Shown: positions 12,322 to 23,534 of the stretch, one piece after another
Layout of the letters: each line of letters starts with the position of its first letter
Position numbering within the stretch: position 1 is the stretch's first letter
Assembly: GCA_030323885.1 (NCBI GenBank)
Contig: CM059186.1
Span: forward strand, 168,687,230-168,751,229
Direction of reading: 5' to 3'
Length of the DNA stretch: 64,000 bases
From: Branchipolynoe longqiensis
Lineage: Eukaryota > Annelida > Polychaeta > Phyllodocida > Polynoidae
Program-made: the position numbers and the translations under genes
Notes under the pieces: model-generated
What the model saw: only the letters and a program-made list of their open reading frames with translations
What the model was told of the DNA's origin: nothing
The model's database searches: none

Positions 12322-14000
12322 TGTACTGGTTTGTGTTCTATATAACGTCATTATAAAACCGCTATACACACAGTGAATATCTCAATTATAACACCTACAC
12401 TGGTACATGTACTTGGGGAGATGTCCTTGTTTGTGTTCTATATAACGTCATTATAGAACCCCTATACGCACAGTGAGAGTCTCCATCATAACTGCTACAC
12501 TGGGGCGTGTACTTGGGGAGATGTCCCTGGTTGTGTTCTATATAACATCATTATAAAACCACTATGCGCACAGTGAATATCTCAATTATAACACCTACAC
12601 TGGGGCGTGTACTTGGGGAGATGTCCTTGTTTGTGTTCTATATAACGTCATTATAAAACCACTATGCGCACGGTGAGTGTCTCAATTATAACACCTACAC
12701 TGGGGCGTGTACTTGGGGAGATGTCCCTGGTTGTGTTCTATATAACGTCATTATAAAACCACTATACACACAGTGAGTGTCTCAATTATAACACCTACAC
12801 TGGGGCATGTACTTGGGGAGATGTCCTTGTTTGTGTTCTATATAACGTCATTATAAATCCCCTACACACATAGTGAGCATCTCAATTATAACACCTACCC
12901 TGGGGTGTGTACTTGGGGAGATGTCCCTGTTTGTGTTCTATATAACGTCATTATAAAACCACTATGCGCACGGTGAGTGTCTCAATTATAACACCTACAC
13001 TGGGGCGTGTACTTGGGGAGATGTCCCTGGTTGTGTTCTATATAACGTCATTATAAAACCACTATACGCACGGTGAGTGTCTCAATTATAACACCTACAC
13101 TGGGGCGTGTACTTGGGGAGATGTCCCTGGTTGTGTTCTATATAACGTCATTATAAAACCACTATACGCACGGTGAGTGTCTCAATTATAACACCTACAC
13201 TGGGGTGTGTACTTGGGGAGATGTCCCTGGTTGTGTTCTATATAACGTCATTATAAATCCCCTACACACATAGTGAGCATCTCAATTATAACACCTACAC
13301 TGGGGCGTGTACTTGGGGAGATGTCCCTGGTTGTGTTCTATATAACGTCATTATAAAACCACTATACGCACGGCGAGTGTCTCAATTATACCACCTACAC
13401 TGGGGCGTGTACTTGGGGAGATGTCCCTAGTTGTGTTCTATATAACGTCATTATAAAACCACTATGCACACAGTGAGTGTCTCAATTATAACACCTACAC
13501 TGGGGCGTGTACTTGGGGAGATGTCCCTGGTTGTGTTCTATATAACGTCATTATAAATCCCCTACACACATAGTGAGCATCTCAATTATAACACCTACAC
13601 TGGGGCGTGTACTTGGGGAGATGTCCCTGGTTGTGTTCTATATAACGTCATTATAAAACCACTATGCGCACGGTGAGTGTTTCAATTATAACACCTACAC
13701 TGGGGCGTGTACTTGGGGAGATGTCCCTGGTTGTGTTCTATATAACGTCATTAAAAAAACCACTATGCGCACAGTGAGTGTCTCAATTATAACACCTACA
13801 CTGGGGTGTGTACTTGGGGAGATGTTCTTGTTTGGGTTCTATATAACGTCATTATAAAACCCCTATACACACGGTGAGTGTCTCAATTTTCACACCTACA
13901 CTGGGGCATGTACTTGGGGAGATGTCCTTGTTTGGGTTCTATATAACGTCATTATAGAACCTCTATACGCACAGTGAGCGTTTTAGTGACCTACACTGGG
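12322..14000. repeat. 100-bp satellite-like array, ~17 copies
   Basis: Units step by 100 bp (ATGTCC recurs at 12,421, 12,521, 12,621 and so on). Each contains GTTCTATATAACGTCATTAT, then a variable CTATGCGCACGGTGAG segment, CTCAATTATAACACC and a GTGTACTTGGGGAG segment. A near-palindrome (TATAACGTCATTATA) lies in every unit. It combines a TATA-like word with a CRE half-site. No open frame of note. Confidence 0.93.
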
Positions 14001-14187
14001 GCGCATCCAGTCACTACCCGTCACCCCTCTCCTCCAGACGAGTGGACCCGGCAGTTAATGCTCGGATGTGACCGATCTGGGTATCTGTAGTAAATGTTAC
14101 AATGGCTGAACGCGTGGACGCAGCTTCATCAGCGAGGTGCACTAGTCATACAAGCTCCGCCCTCATGATATTAATAAGTATGCGACA

Positions 14188-14530
14188 CACCAGCCGGGAT
14201 GGCCGAATGAGTTGAGTGTCCATCTCCCACTTCAGTACATCGTGGGATTGAGCGAACCTTGGTCGAGTCAAACCAATGACATAACAATTTATACTTGCTG
14301 CTTCCTAGCCAGGCGCTCAGCATCATTAGGATAGGCCAAGAAGTGGTTGGCTCAGTGTCAGGAAAATGTGACTGAGTGGAATATCAGATCATGCCTCTGA
14401 TGGCCTGGTTTCCCAGTGGGGCAGAACTATAAAGTTGCCATGAATGTGCACTGTCACAAGTCGTTACCTGTCTTGATGATATGACCTTAGACGTTGCCTC
14501 AGCATAAAGAATCCAGCAACCAACCAACCA
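14188..14530 (+). mobile_element. SINE family A, copy 1 (full length, 10-bp TSD)
   Basis: The order is a tRNA-like head (GGGATGGCCGAATGAGTTGA), a linker (GTCGAGTCAAACCAATGAC), a body with CACTATAAAGTTGCCATGA, and a tail (CCAACCAACCA). An exact 10-bp target-site duplication, GTATGCGACA, flanks it at 14,178-14,187 and 14,531-14,540, which proves retroposition and fixes both ends. Confidence 0.92.
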
Positions 14531-14589
14531 GTATGCGACAAAAAGACACGATTTGACATTAATTTGGTATTGTTACAGGCAGGTCCTAC

Positions 14590-14964
14590 TCCAGGCTGCA
14601 TTAATGCAGGTTGGGTCCTGCTCTAGGATACACCAATGCAGGTTGTGTTCGGATGTAATGCTGCATTAATACAAGTTGTGTCCTGCTGTACGGTTACATT
14701 AACATAGGTTGTGTCCTGATGTAGCGGTACATTAATGACAGATGTGTCCTGCTGTAAGGTTACATTAACATAGGCTGTGTCCTGATGTAGTGCCACATTA
14801 ATGACAGCCGTGTCCTGCTGTAAGGTTACATTACCATAGGTTGTGTCCTGATGTAGTGCCACATTAATGACAGTTGTATCCTGCTGTACGGTTACATTAA
14901 CATAGGTTGTGTCCTGATGTAGCGCCACATTAATGACAGATGTGTCCTGCTGTAGGGTTACATT
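14590..14964. repeat. 33/66-bp minisatellite, left block
   Basis: Alternating 33-bp subunits contain TGTCCTGATGTAG(C)GCCACA and TGTCCTGCTGTAAGGTTACA. It is the same array as at 19,255-20,995, and the YR retrotransposon lies between the two blocks. The period is divisible by three, so the minus strand stays open (119 codons) without being a gene. Confidence 0.9.
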
Positions 14965-14967
14965 GGT

Positions 14968-15290
14968 CGTAATGCGTAGCATTACGTTTGATGCGAGGAA
15001 AGGAGGAGACCCTCCCCCGTCCCGGCTGTCGCGCAGCTTGACACCTCGCCCGACGCCGCCGCGACTCGCTCCCTCCCCCGCCCTCTGCCACGCAGCATTC
15101 GCGCCTCACCCGACGCCCGCTGCTCGCCACCTTCCCCCCCCCCCTCCCCCGGGCTGGCAGCCTTCACACCTCACCTGCTGTCGCCCTCCTCCTTTCCCTT
15201 ATAAGGCCGCCTCCGGCCTCCCTCAGGCACTCGCCATCCTGCCGCCTTCCAGACTTCTCCCCTTTTTCTATTTGGCTCACCTCGGACACT
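14968..15290 (+). promoter_or_regulatory. 5' terminal region / promoter of the YR element
   Basis: The hairpin at 14,968-14,986 is followed by pyrimidine- and GC-rich DNA, then CCCTTATAAGGCCGCC at about 15,196. The same order (hairpin, CCTCCCCCG, CACCTCACCTGCTGTCGCCC, TATAAGGCCGCC) recurs in reverse at about 49,702-49,947. Conservation between the two copies supports this as the element's terminal promoter region. Confidence 0.65.
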
Positions 15291-16463
15291 ATGCCAGGAA
15301 AGGGAAAAGGACGAAAGAGCGCACGGGCAGCCGCCCACGGCACCCCGGGACCAGCTACAACCCCGAGGCGGGACGAGTCACCCCCTTCCGCCCCGGCGAC
15401 CCCCTCACCGCCGGGCACCTCACACGCCTCGGGCATCAACGCCATCCTGGAGGAGCTACAGCGAATGCGGCTGGATCAGCGGGACCTCCACGCACGGATC
15501 GACGACATGCAGAGCGGGCAGGCGCAGCCCACCGCCGAGGCGCCCTCCCCCGGGCCCAGACACCAGGCCGCCCCGGCCCCCACACCTCGGGCGCGCACCT
15601 CGGTGGGTCCCAGGCCACCGCCGCCGCCGCCAGCAGCCCTGCCGGGAGCCGCCCATCCGCAGTACGAGCGGTACCAGCACATCGGCGGCCATGCTCCCCT
15701 GCCGACATCCCCGGCCTACCACCAGGAGCCTGCACAGCACACCCCGGCATCCGCAGCCGACGCCGTCAGAGAGATCTTGGCTTCCGCCGAGGCGCGCCAC
15801 TCAGTGAGGCGGCAAGGTATTCCGGTTGATTATGTGTTTCCTTGTGATCTTGTGCAGAGGGGGGCGGAGAGGAAGTCGGTGAAGAGGGGGGAAGCGACGA
15901 AGGACGAGTACAACCTCGCCCTTCTCTCCCTCATCAACCACCCCGATTTCCCCGCCCACTCCGCCCCCGGACTACATCACCACATCCTCACCGTCCTCCA
16001 GGATCACCTCGTCTACCCGTGGGCGACCGTCCGCCATTATTCCGAGACTGTGTTTACTTGGATCGCGGACGGCCGACTCCCCCACGGGTGGCACGACCCA
16101 GTGGCCCTAAACCTCCTTAGGGTCGAATGTATAGCCATGCCACCCCAGCAGTCAGCCGCCCCCGCACCCCGCCCACTCGACCACCCGAGAGCCCGCACCC
16201 AGCCCCGCCCCCAGACCGACACCCGGGTAACCTACAACAAAGAAACCCACGGAGCCCCCTGTTACCCATGGAACCGGGACCCCTCAGCATGCACCCAGGC
16301 CACCCCGGGGGAGGCCCACGGCCAGGGTGCCGCAAAGCACCGCCACACCTGCGCTTACTGTGCGAATGTCCGGAAGGTACTGACCATGCACAGCGAGGCA
16401 GACTGCCTGACCAAACGCGCACGAGACCGGCCCGCAGCTTCCGCCTCGCCGGATTTTCAGTAA
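15291..16463 (+). CDS. Gag-like ORF1 of the YR retrotransposon
   Basis: The 390-codon frame starts at ATG in CACTATGCC, about 95 bp after the TATA-like box. The N-terminus is basic (MPGKGKGRK) and is followed by a Pro/Ala-rich region with a short helical segment (about residues 45-72). A central globular part spans about residues 150-285 and ends in a segment with YPWATVRHYSETVF. Near the C-terminus are scattered Cys/His residues (PCYPWN, HRHTCAYC, SEADC), the loose zinc-binding pattern typical of DIRS/Ngaro gag proteins. It presumably packages the element RNA. It overlaps the downstream frame at its 3' end. It is intact here, but the element as a whole is dead. Confidence 0.7.
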   Translation: MPGKGKGRKSARAAAHGTPGPATTPRRDESPPSAPATPSPPGTSHASGINAILEELQRMRLDQRDLHARIDDMQSGQAQPTAEAPSPGPRHQAAPAPTPRARTSVGPRPPPPPPAALPGAAHPQYERYQHIGGHAPLPTSPAYHQEPAQHTPASAADAVREILASAEARHSVRRQGIPVDYVFPCDLVQRGAERKSVKRGEATKDEYNLALLSLINHPDFPAHSAPGLHHHILTVLQDHLVYPWATVRHYSETVFTWIADGRLPHGWHDPVALNLLRVECIAMPPQQSAAPAPRPLDHPRARTQPRPQTDTRVTYNKETHGAPCYPWNRDPSACTQATPGEAHGQGAAKHRHTCAYCANVRKVLTMHSEADCLTKRARDRPAASASPDFQ

Positions 16464-19262
16464 GCCGGCACCTCCCCCCCGGCCCGGAGGCCCCCGACCG
16501 GCCCACCTATCCAGACCAAGCCGCCCCGTCCACCACTTCCGACCCTAAGGCCCCCAGTCGGCCCAAGGTCCCCCTGATCACCCCCCAGTGCAACCCTAAC
16601 AGCCCCCCTGACACGACTCACCGGAGCACCAGCGGCTCCCCCGAGGCGCGGCCTGACCGCCGCCTCGGCACCATCCTCTGTTCCGGGGCTCAACGCCCCG
16701 CTTGTAAGGCTCTCATCGCCGCCCACCAACCTATCACCATCACCCTCGACTCAGAAGGACACCTCGACCCCGGCGACACCGCCTTCCTCTGCCCCCCTGA
16801 CGACCACCCCCCCGACATCCCCGATTTTCCCGACCCCCCCCCCCACCCCTGACCCCCCCCCCACCCCGCACGACTTCGCTGCCCCCCTCACCCGCCCCCG
16901 CCGCACCTCCTCCCCCACCCCCCCTACCCTCGACGAGCCCACCGTCGACGTCATCAACCCCGACCTCCAAGCTACCCTCCCTGCCGCCCCCTCCTGCGGC
17001 CCCACCCCCGCCCACTACCGCCCTACCATCATCGCCTCATGGCCCCACATCCCCGGCGAGGGGTGGGATCACTACCCCCAGTTCAGGAAAACCTACACCA
17101 CCCTCCGGGAAGCGGGCCTCCCTAATTTTTTGGCCGCCCGCATCCCCCTCCCCTCAGGCCTCCACATCCTGCCTGGCGCTCCCGCCTCCAGGACTACCCA
17201 GACCCCGCCGTCCTAGACCTCTTGGAGTTCGGGTTCCCCGCGAACTACTCCGCCTCAACCCTCCCCCGCCCTTCCTACTCCAACCACCGTGAGCCCCCCG
17301 ACTTCCTCAGACACATAAGAGCCTTCGTCGACACGGAGCTTGCCCTCGGCGCCCTCATCGGCCCCTTCCCTGTCCCCCCCTTCTCTCCCTGGACGCAGGT
17401 CTCTCCCATGATGACCCGCCCCAAGGCCGACTCGGAAAAGAGGTGGGTCATCGTCGACCTCTCCTACCCCCGAGGTGCCAGCGTGAACTCGGGCATCCCC
17501 CGGCGCGAGTACCTCGGGGAACCCCACGCCTACACCCTCCCCTCCGTCGCCGACGTGGGCCGCCGCCTCATCACCCTCGGCGCAGGGGCCTACGTCCTGG
17601 TCGGCGGACATATCCCGGGCCTACCGCCAGCTCCGTGCCGACCCTCTCTCCTGCCCCCTCTTCGGGATATGTTTAGATGGTCGAACCTATATAGACCTCG
17701 CCCTCCCCTTCGGCTGCCGCTCCTCGGGCGCGGCCTGCGTCCGCGTCACCTCCGCGGTGGCTTGGATCCTTAGGCGCGAGGGCTTCCATGCCCTCGTCTA
17801 CGTCGACGACTTCATCGGTTGCGAGGGCTCCTACCTGAGGGCGTGCCAGGCTTTCGACGCTTTCCTCGCCCTCACCGCAGCCCTCGGCCTCGACGTAGCA
17901 CCCGGAAAGTGCCATCCCCCCGCTGTCCGCCTGACCTGGCTCGGCTTTGCCCTCGACAGCGAGGCGATGACCATCCGGGTGGCCCCCGACAAGATCCAAG
18001 CCCTCGTGGACGACTGTGACGACCGCATCGCCCGCCCCACCCTCCGGAAACAAGAGCTACAAAGCCTCCTCGGCCGCCTCAACCACGTTAGCGGTTGCGT
18101 GCTCCCGGGCCGCAAGTTCATGGCTCGGCTCCTCGGGGCGCTGCGCAGCTGCCTCGGGGCCTTCACTCTCACCCTCGCGGACGACGCCCTCCGGGACCTG
18201 AGGTGGTTCGCCGCCTACGGGCGGATCACAAACGGCCTCTGCCTCCTCAGGGCCCCCGAGGGCCGCCGCCTGGTGCTTGAGTGCGACTCCTGCCTCACCG
18301 GCGGAGGGGCCTTCTCAGCCTCCCACTTCTACGCCCGAGGGTACTCCGAGGACTGCCGGACGCGGTACCCGACCATCCACGAGCTCGAGGCGGTTAACCT
18401 TGTCGTCGCCCTGCGCGCCCTCCTCCCGGACGACGTCGCAGGGGCGACGGTCATAATCAACACCGACAACATGGCCTCCGCTGTCGCGCTCGAGTCGGGC
18501 CGCGCCCGAGACCCTACCCTCGGGACTTGCGCTCGGGAGCTCTGGCTCATGGCGGCCACCGGCTCCTTCAAACTCCACATCGTTCACAAGCCCGGGGCGG
18601 ACCTCCTCCTCGCCGATGCCCTCAGCCGCGCCCACCTTCCCGGGCCCTGGGCCGAGACGGCCCGCGACGAGGTGGCCCGCCTCGGGCTCCTCCCAGTCGA
18701 GGTGTCCCATGACCATTTCCCTTTCTTTCCCCCTGCCGAGGTTGCCGCCGTCGCCCGCTTCAGAGTCGCAGCCCTTGCCCCGGCAACCTGGAGGAATCGA
18801 CGTCGCCAGGCCGAGGACTACGTCTCCTACGCGGTTGCCCGAGGCGCGGACCCCCTCGCGCCCTCGGCGTTCGACGTGGCCGCCTTCACCGCAGCCCTCT
18901 ACCTCCGCGGCCTCGCCCCCGCCTCCGTCAAGAACACCCTCTCGGGGGCCCGGTCGTGGGTCAAGGGCGCCGGGGGCCTCACCTCGGGCTTTGACGCCCG
19001 CCTCTCCAAGGATGTCTGCCGAGGCGGGGAGCGGTCCTCCACCCACGTGCCCCGGCAAGCGCCTCCTCTCCTCCCGCAGCATCTCACCATGGTCGTCACC
19101 CACCTCGAGCGAGCGGGTCCCGCCTCGCTCGTCCCTCGGGCCGCGCTCCTCCTCGGGTACTTCGGGATGCTCCGGCAGTCCAACCTGCTGGCCCCGAGCC
19201 CCGAGGGGTGGGGCGGCCCCCACACCCTCACCCGTGATGACGTTCGCTGTGTCCTGCTGTAA
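16440..19262 (+). pseudogene. Pol (RT-RNase H-tyrosine recombinase), frameshifted and truncated
   Basis: The reading frame changes at a C-tract near 16,850, then at about 17,170 (one C missing in HIPAWRSRLQDYPDP) and about 17,602 (one extra G before ADISRAYRQL). RT motifs include WVIVDLSYPRGASVN, LPFG near 17,705 and YVDDF at 17,799-17,813. RNase H acidic residues lie in LECDSC, HELEAVN, INTDNMAS and LLADALSRAH (about 18,275-18,635). The recombinase N-terminal domain follows (WRNRRRQAEDYVSYA), then box I LLLGYFGMLRQSNLL with its catalytic Arg at 19,173. The HxxR and Tyr boxes are absent because the sequence switches to minisatellite after 19,262. It cannot make a working enzyme. Confidence 0.82.
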
Positions 19263-20995
19263 GGTTACATTAACATAGGTTGTGTCCTGATGTAGCGCCA
19301 CATTAATGACAGATGTGTCCTGCTGTAAGGTTACATTAACATAGGCTGTGTCCTGATGTAGCGCCACATTAATGACAGCTGTGTCCTGCTGTATGGTTAC
19401 ATTAACATAGGTTGTGTCCTGATGTAGCACCACATTAATGACAGTTGTGTCCTGCTGTACGGTTACATTAACATAGGTTGTGTCCTGATGTAGCGCTACA
19501 TTAATGACAGTTGTATATTGCTGTACGGTTACATTAACATAGGTGGGGTCCTGATGTAGCACGACATTAATGACAGCTGTGTCCTGCTGTACGGTTACAT
19601 TAACATAGGTTGTGTCCTGATGTAGTGGTACATTAATGACAGATGTGTCCTGCTGTAAGGTTACATTAACATAGGCTGTGTCCTGATGTAGCACCACATT
19701 AATGACAGCTGTGTCCTGCTGTATGATTACATTAACATAGGTTGTGTCCTGATGTAGCGCCACATTAATGACAGTTCTATCCTGCAGCAGTGATACATTA
19801 ATGCAGGTTGTCTCCTGCTGTAGCTATGCACGAATGCAGGTTGTCTCCTGTGTAGTGATACATTAATGCAGGTTGTATTCTGATGTAGTGATACATTAAT
19901 GCAGGTTGTCTCCTGATGTAGTGATACATTAATGCAGGGTGTCTCCTGCTGTAGTGATACATTAATGCAGGTGATATCCTGCTGTAGTGATACATTGATG
20001 CAGGGTGTCTCCTGATGTAGTGATACATTAATGCAGGGTGTCTCCTGCTGTAGTGATACATTAATGCAGGTGATATCCTGCTGTAGTGATACATTGATGC
20101 AGGTCGTCTCCTGATGTAGTGATACATTAATGCAGGTTGTCTCCTGCTGTAGTGATACATTAATGCAGGTGGTATCCTGCTGTAGTGATACATTGATGCA
20201 GGTCGTCTCCTGCATTAGTGATAACTTAATGCAGCTTGTCTCCTGCTGCTGTGATACATTAATGCAGGTTGTCTCCTGCATTAGTGATACATTAATGCAG
20301 GTCGTCTCCTGATGTAATGATACATTAATGCAGGTCGTCTCCTCCAGTAGTGATACATTAATGCAGGTTGTATCCTGCTGTAGTGATACATTAATGCAGG
20401 TCGTATCCTGCTGTAGTGATACATACATGCATGTTGTATCATGCTGTAGTGATACATTAATGCAGGTGGTATCTTGCTGTACTGATACATACATCCAGGT
20501 TGTATCCTGCCCTAGTGAAACATTAATGCAGGGGGTATCCTGGTGTAGTGATACATACATGCAGGTTGTATCCTGCTGTATGGATACATTAATGCAACTT
20601 GTATCCTGCTGTAGTGATATATTAATGCAGGTTGTATCCTGTTGTAGTGCTACATTAATGCAGGTCGTCTCCTGCAGTAGTGCTACATTAATGCAGGTCG
20701 TCTTCTGCAGTAGTGATACATTAATGCAGGTTGTAGTATTCAATAGAGATAAGCTAATGCAGGTTGTCTCCTACAGCAGGACTACATTAATGCAGATTGT
20801 AGTATTCAATAGAGGTAAGCTAATGCAGGTTGTCTCCTACAGTAGGACTACATTAATGCAGATTGTAGTATTCAATAGAGGTAAGCTAATGCAGGCTGTC
20901 TCCTACAGTAGGACTACATTAATGCAGATTGTAGTATTCAATTGAGGTAAGCTAATGCAGGTTGTCTCCTACAGTAGGACTACATTAATGCTAAT
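19255..20995. repeat. 33/66-bp minisatellite, right block
   Basis: Three zones are seen. 19,255-19,790 has 66-bp dimers (GCCACATTAATGACAG alternating with GGTTACATTAACATAGG). 19,790-20,730 has 33-bp monomers (GTAGTGATACATTAATGCAG, with CCTGCTG before it). 20,730-20,995 has 66-bp dimers holding TTCAATAGAGGTAAGC and TCTCCTACAGTAGG. Both strands are open over 100-480 codons with 11-residue repeats because 33 is divisible by three; I do not regard these as genes. The reverse complement of the same unit builds the array at 40.37-41.09 kb. Confidence 0.92.
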
Positions 20996-21200
20996 TGCGT
21001 ATTGCTGTGGGGATGTGCATTAATGCTGGCATCATACAACATCCTAACGTTGGCTTCTGCTGAAGAAACACGGCCTACATTGGATGGAGTGGGAAATGGT
21101 TTGAATCCGTAAATAAGACCACATCCTCCTCACAGTCAGCCCATCCCACGACGTGAGCACCGGGCGTGCTGAGGAGACATTCACAGCCCTACACGTGTGT
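20996..21200. other. Short non-repetitive stretch
   Basis: Nothing recognisable lies between the minisatellite and the purine-rich tracts. Confidence 0.4.
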
Positions 21201-21204
21201 GCCG

Positions 21205-21960
21205 GGAAGGGGGGGGGGGGGGCGAGGGAACTGAAGGGGGGCAGGGGGGGAAGGGAAGTAGGAGAGGGGAAGAGAAAGGGTAAGTGGGATGGGGAGGGGG
21301 AAGTGGGAGGGGGAAGTGGAAGGGGAAAGGGGGAGGGGGATGGGAAGGGGAGGGGGATGGGAGAGGGATGGGAGGAGAAGGGAAGCATCCCCCACCTGGA
21401 TGTATGCTCTCAGAGGGACCGTACACACAGGTGGAACACACGCCCATGTTTGTATCCACTTCCGGTGTGTGTGTCTGCACACGCGTCTGTGTGCGCGCGC
21501 AATGCCGCCACGGTCTTACACCCGCCCGGCTCTCAGCCCTGCGTCTCAAATCAAGACGCCACCTACAGGCCGCGGCGCACACTACATGAGAGGGAGGGAG
21601 TGAGGGAGGGAGTGAGGGAGGGAGTGAGGGAGGGAGGAGGGGGAGGGGGACAGGAACGAGAAGGGGGAGGGAGGAGAGGGTAGTGGGAGGAGAAGGGAAG
21701 GGGGAAAGGGACGGGGGAGAGGGAGGGCACGTGGACAGCAGGGGGAGGGGTCAGGAGGAGGGGAGGGGAAGGGAGGGGGGAAAGGGGATGGGGAGGTGAA
21801 TGGGACGGCGGAGGGGAGGGAACCAGTGAGGGGAGGGAGGAGAAGAGGCGGTGGGGGAGGGGGGGTGGGGGAGGTAGGAGGAGGGGTATGAGAGGGGGAG
21901 GGGGGACGGGACGGATAGGGGGAGGGGGTGGGACTAAGGTGGGGGACTGCCTGCAGGTAG
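21205..21960. repeat. Two purine (G/A) tracts flanking a short unique segment
   Basis: 21,205-21,385 and 21,590-21,945 are nearly pure G/A on the plus strand (GGGGGAGGG, GAGGGAGTGAGGGAGG). The segment 21,386-21,589 between them is mixed sequence with ACTTCCGGTGTGTGTG. Such polypurine tracts can adopt triplex or quadruplex forms (general knowledge). Open frames here are composition artefacts. Confidence 0.8.
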
Positions 21961-22049
21961 AGACGTATATGGAAACCCACGGCCGTGATAATAAACACCA
22001 CCATGTCCAGGTAACCTAGCAACGCCCGCCACTTATTGCCATGGTAATA

Positions 22050-23366
22050 CCCTTGTCACACTACGGCATAACAGGCCAGCGGGTGGGCAATGTAAAAATC
22101 ACTTTTTTATGTTGAGATACGTCGAAATCCTCGGCGTTTCAGGGCCAAATTGGATGTCAGTGCAACATGGTGAATGTAAGCAAAACGTTGGTCCAACGTA
22201 GTTTTATTGTGTCTCAACGAGTTAGAACGTAACAAAAAAATGACCCAACGTAAGGCTAATGAGCCTCCAGCATGCATTGTGTCAGCCTAGTAAAACCCTA
22301 GCAACGGCTTAGCGTAGGACTCATGTAATTACCCCCGCCCTACATAGCTACAGACCAGATGGGATGGCCGAATGAGTTAGAGCGTCCGTCTCCCGTGCTG
22401 GTAGATCGTGGGGTCGTGGGTTCGAGTCCCGGTCGAGTCAAACCAATGACTTTAAAATTGATACTTGTTGCTTCCTAGCCAGGCGCTCGGCATTATTAGG
22501 ATAGGGCAAGGACTGGTGTGCTCAGTGTCAGGATAATGTGACTGAGTGGGATACCAGGTCATGGTGCCGGTGGCCTGGTTTCCCAGTGGGACAGCACTAT
22601 AAAGTCGCCATGAGTGCGCACTGTCACAAGTCGGTACCCGTCCTGATATGACCTTAGATGTTGCTAGGACATAAAACAACAACAAACAAACAAACATAGC
22701 TACATATGACTGTGGCGTAATTTGTAACATGAGTCGATGTCAGACCCGTGAGTGAGCACCACCAGTCTAATTGCAGTCCCGTGTGCTCAGCCTAAGGACA
22801 GCAAGGCAAAATGTTCACACCATGTTCACAGCACATTCACTTACATTCAAAGAATGTTGCCACACGTTACATATGTTACACGCGCACCAGCCTTTTGTCA
22901 ACTATGTCGAATAGATCAATACACATTGGACTTATGTTAGACTAATGTTAGACACACGTCAGAGACATGTTAGACCTACGTCGAGATACATTAACACCAA
23001 GTGGTCAGTGCGCGGGCTGCATGTTCCACCCAGCTCTCCGTCAGTGTACAGTAAGTCGACGTAGCTCAACATAGACCAACTTAGCTCTAAGAAACGTCTA
23101 AGGTATCTTGACATAGGCCTAACATGAGCGCTACGTAAGCCCTACATAACCCAACATAATGGCCTTTATGTCATGCTACATCAAAAGTTTTGGGTATGTC
23201 CAAAACCTTGCTGTGTGTCACTGTATCTCGACATAACTTGACGTATCTCGACGGAGGCTTAACAAACAAGTAAGGTATCTTGACGTATCTCGACGTATCT
23301 CAATGTAATGGCCAAATTTCACCTATGTTGGCTTATGCTACCGCATTACATTGTAGTGTGACAGGG
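22050..23366. mobile_element. Non-autonomous TIR element with nested SINE
   Basis: The left end CCTTGTCACACTACGGCATAA (from 22,051) is mirrored on the right by TTACATTGTAGTGTGACAGGG (to about 23,365), giving imperfect inverted termini of about 20 bp. The interior has no coding capacity. It contains scattered CAACGTA and CTCGACGTATCTCGACGTA words, mostly near 22,190-22,260 and 23,220-23,310. SINE A copy 2 sits inside it. No clean target duplication was found, so the exact ends and superfamily are uncertain. Confidence 0.55.
22353..22693 (+). mobile_element. SINE family A, copy 2 (nested, 11-bp TSD)
   Basis: This is a full-length copy with a well-preserved tRNA-like head (GGGATGGCCGAATGAGTTAG, box B GGGTTCGAGTCCC), the AAACCAATGACTTTAAAATT linker, the CACTATAAAGTCGCCATGAG body and a CAAACAAACAAAC tail. 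ACATAGCTACA at 22,342-22,352 is repeated at 22,694-22,704 as target-site duplication. The good box A and B sequences suggest a relatively young copy. Confidence 0.93.
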
Positions 23367-23534
23367 CCATAATGAGACGTGGCATTATCGCGGGATAATA
23401 AGAGCTGCAGGTGAGCGCAACAATGCCTGCTGGCCACTCAGCGACAGCGAAATTAATGAAGCTGAGTGAAGCATCATGATGATGATGTTGTTGTTTTGTT
23501 GTTGGCATTAGATATCCTGAAAATCCGAAAGAGT

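Larger units (their letters stand above)
14965..19262 (+). mobile_element. Tyrosine-recombinase (DIRS/Ngaro-type) retrotransposon, 3' truncated
   Basis: The order is a 5' terminal region, a gag-like ORF, then RT, RNase H and the N-terminal part of a tyrosine recombinase, all very GC-rich compared with neighbours. The 5' end carries a hairpin CGTAATGC-GTA-GCATTACG at 14,968-14,986 and a TATA-like TTATAAGG at about 15,198, upstream of the gag start at 15,291. No chromodomain, aspartic protease or DDE integrase is seen. The right end breaks inside the recombinase and joins the minisatellite directly. Family assignment rests on domain order and on the RT, RNase H and recombinase motifs. Ngaro, PAT or DIRS cannot be separated without the missing 3' repeats. 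Confidence 0.85.

Noticed and set aside
14933..15829. 298-codon plus-strand frame overlapping the 5' region of the YR element
   Set aside because: It runs through the terminal region and overlaps the gag frame out of phase. It looks like GC-driven openness.
18315..19763. 482-codon minus-strand frame
   Set aside because: It is the antisense of the RT/RNase H region joined to the 33/66-bp array. The sense strand carries the real motifs.
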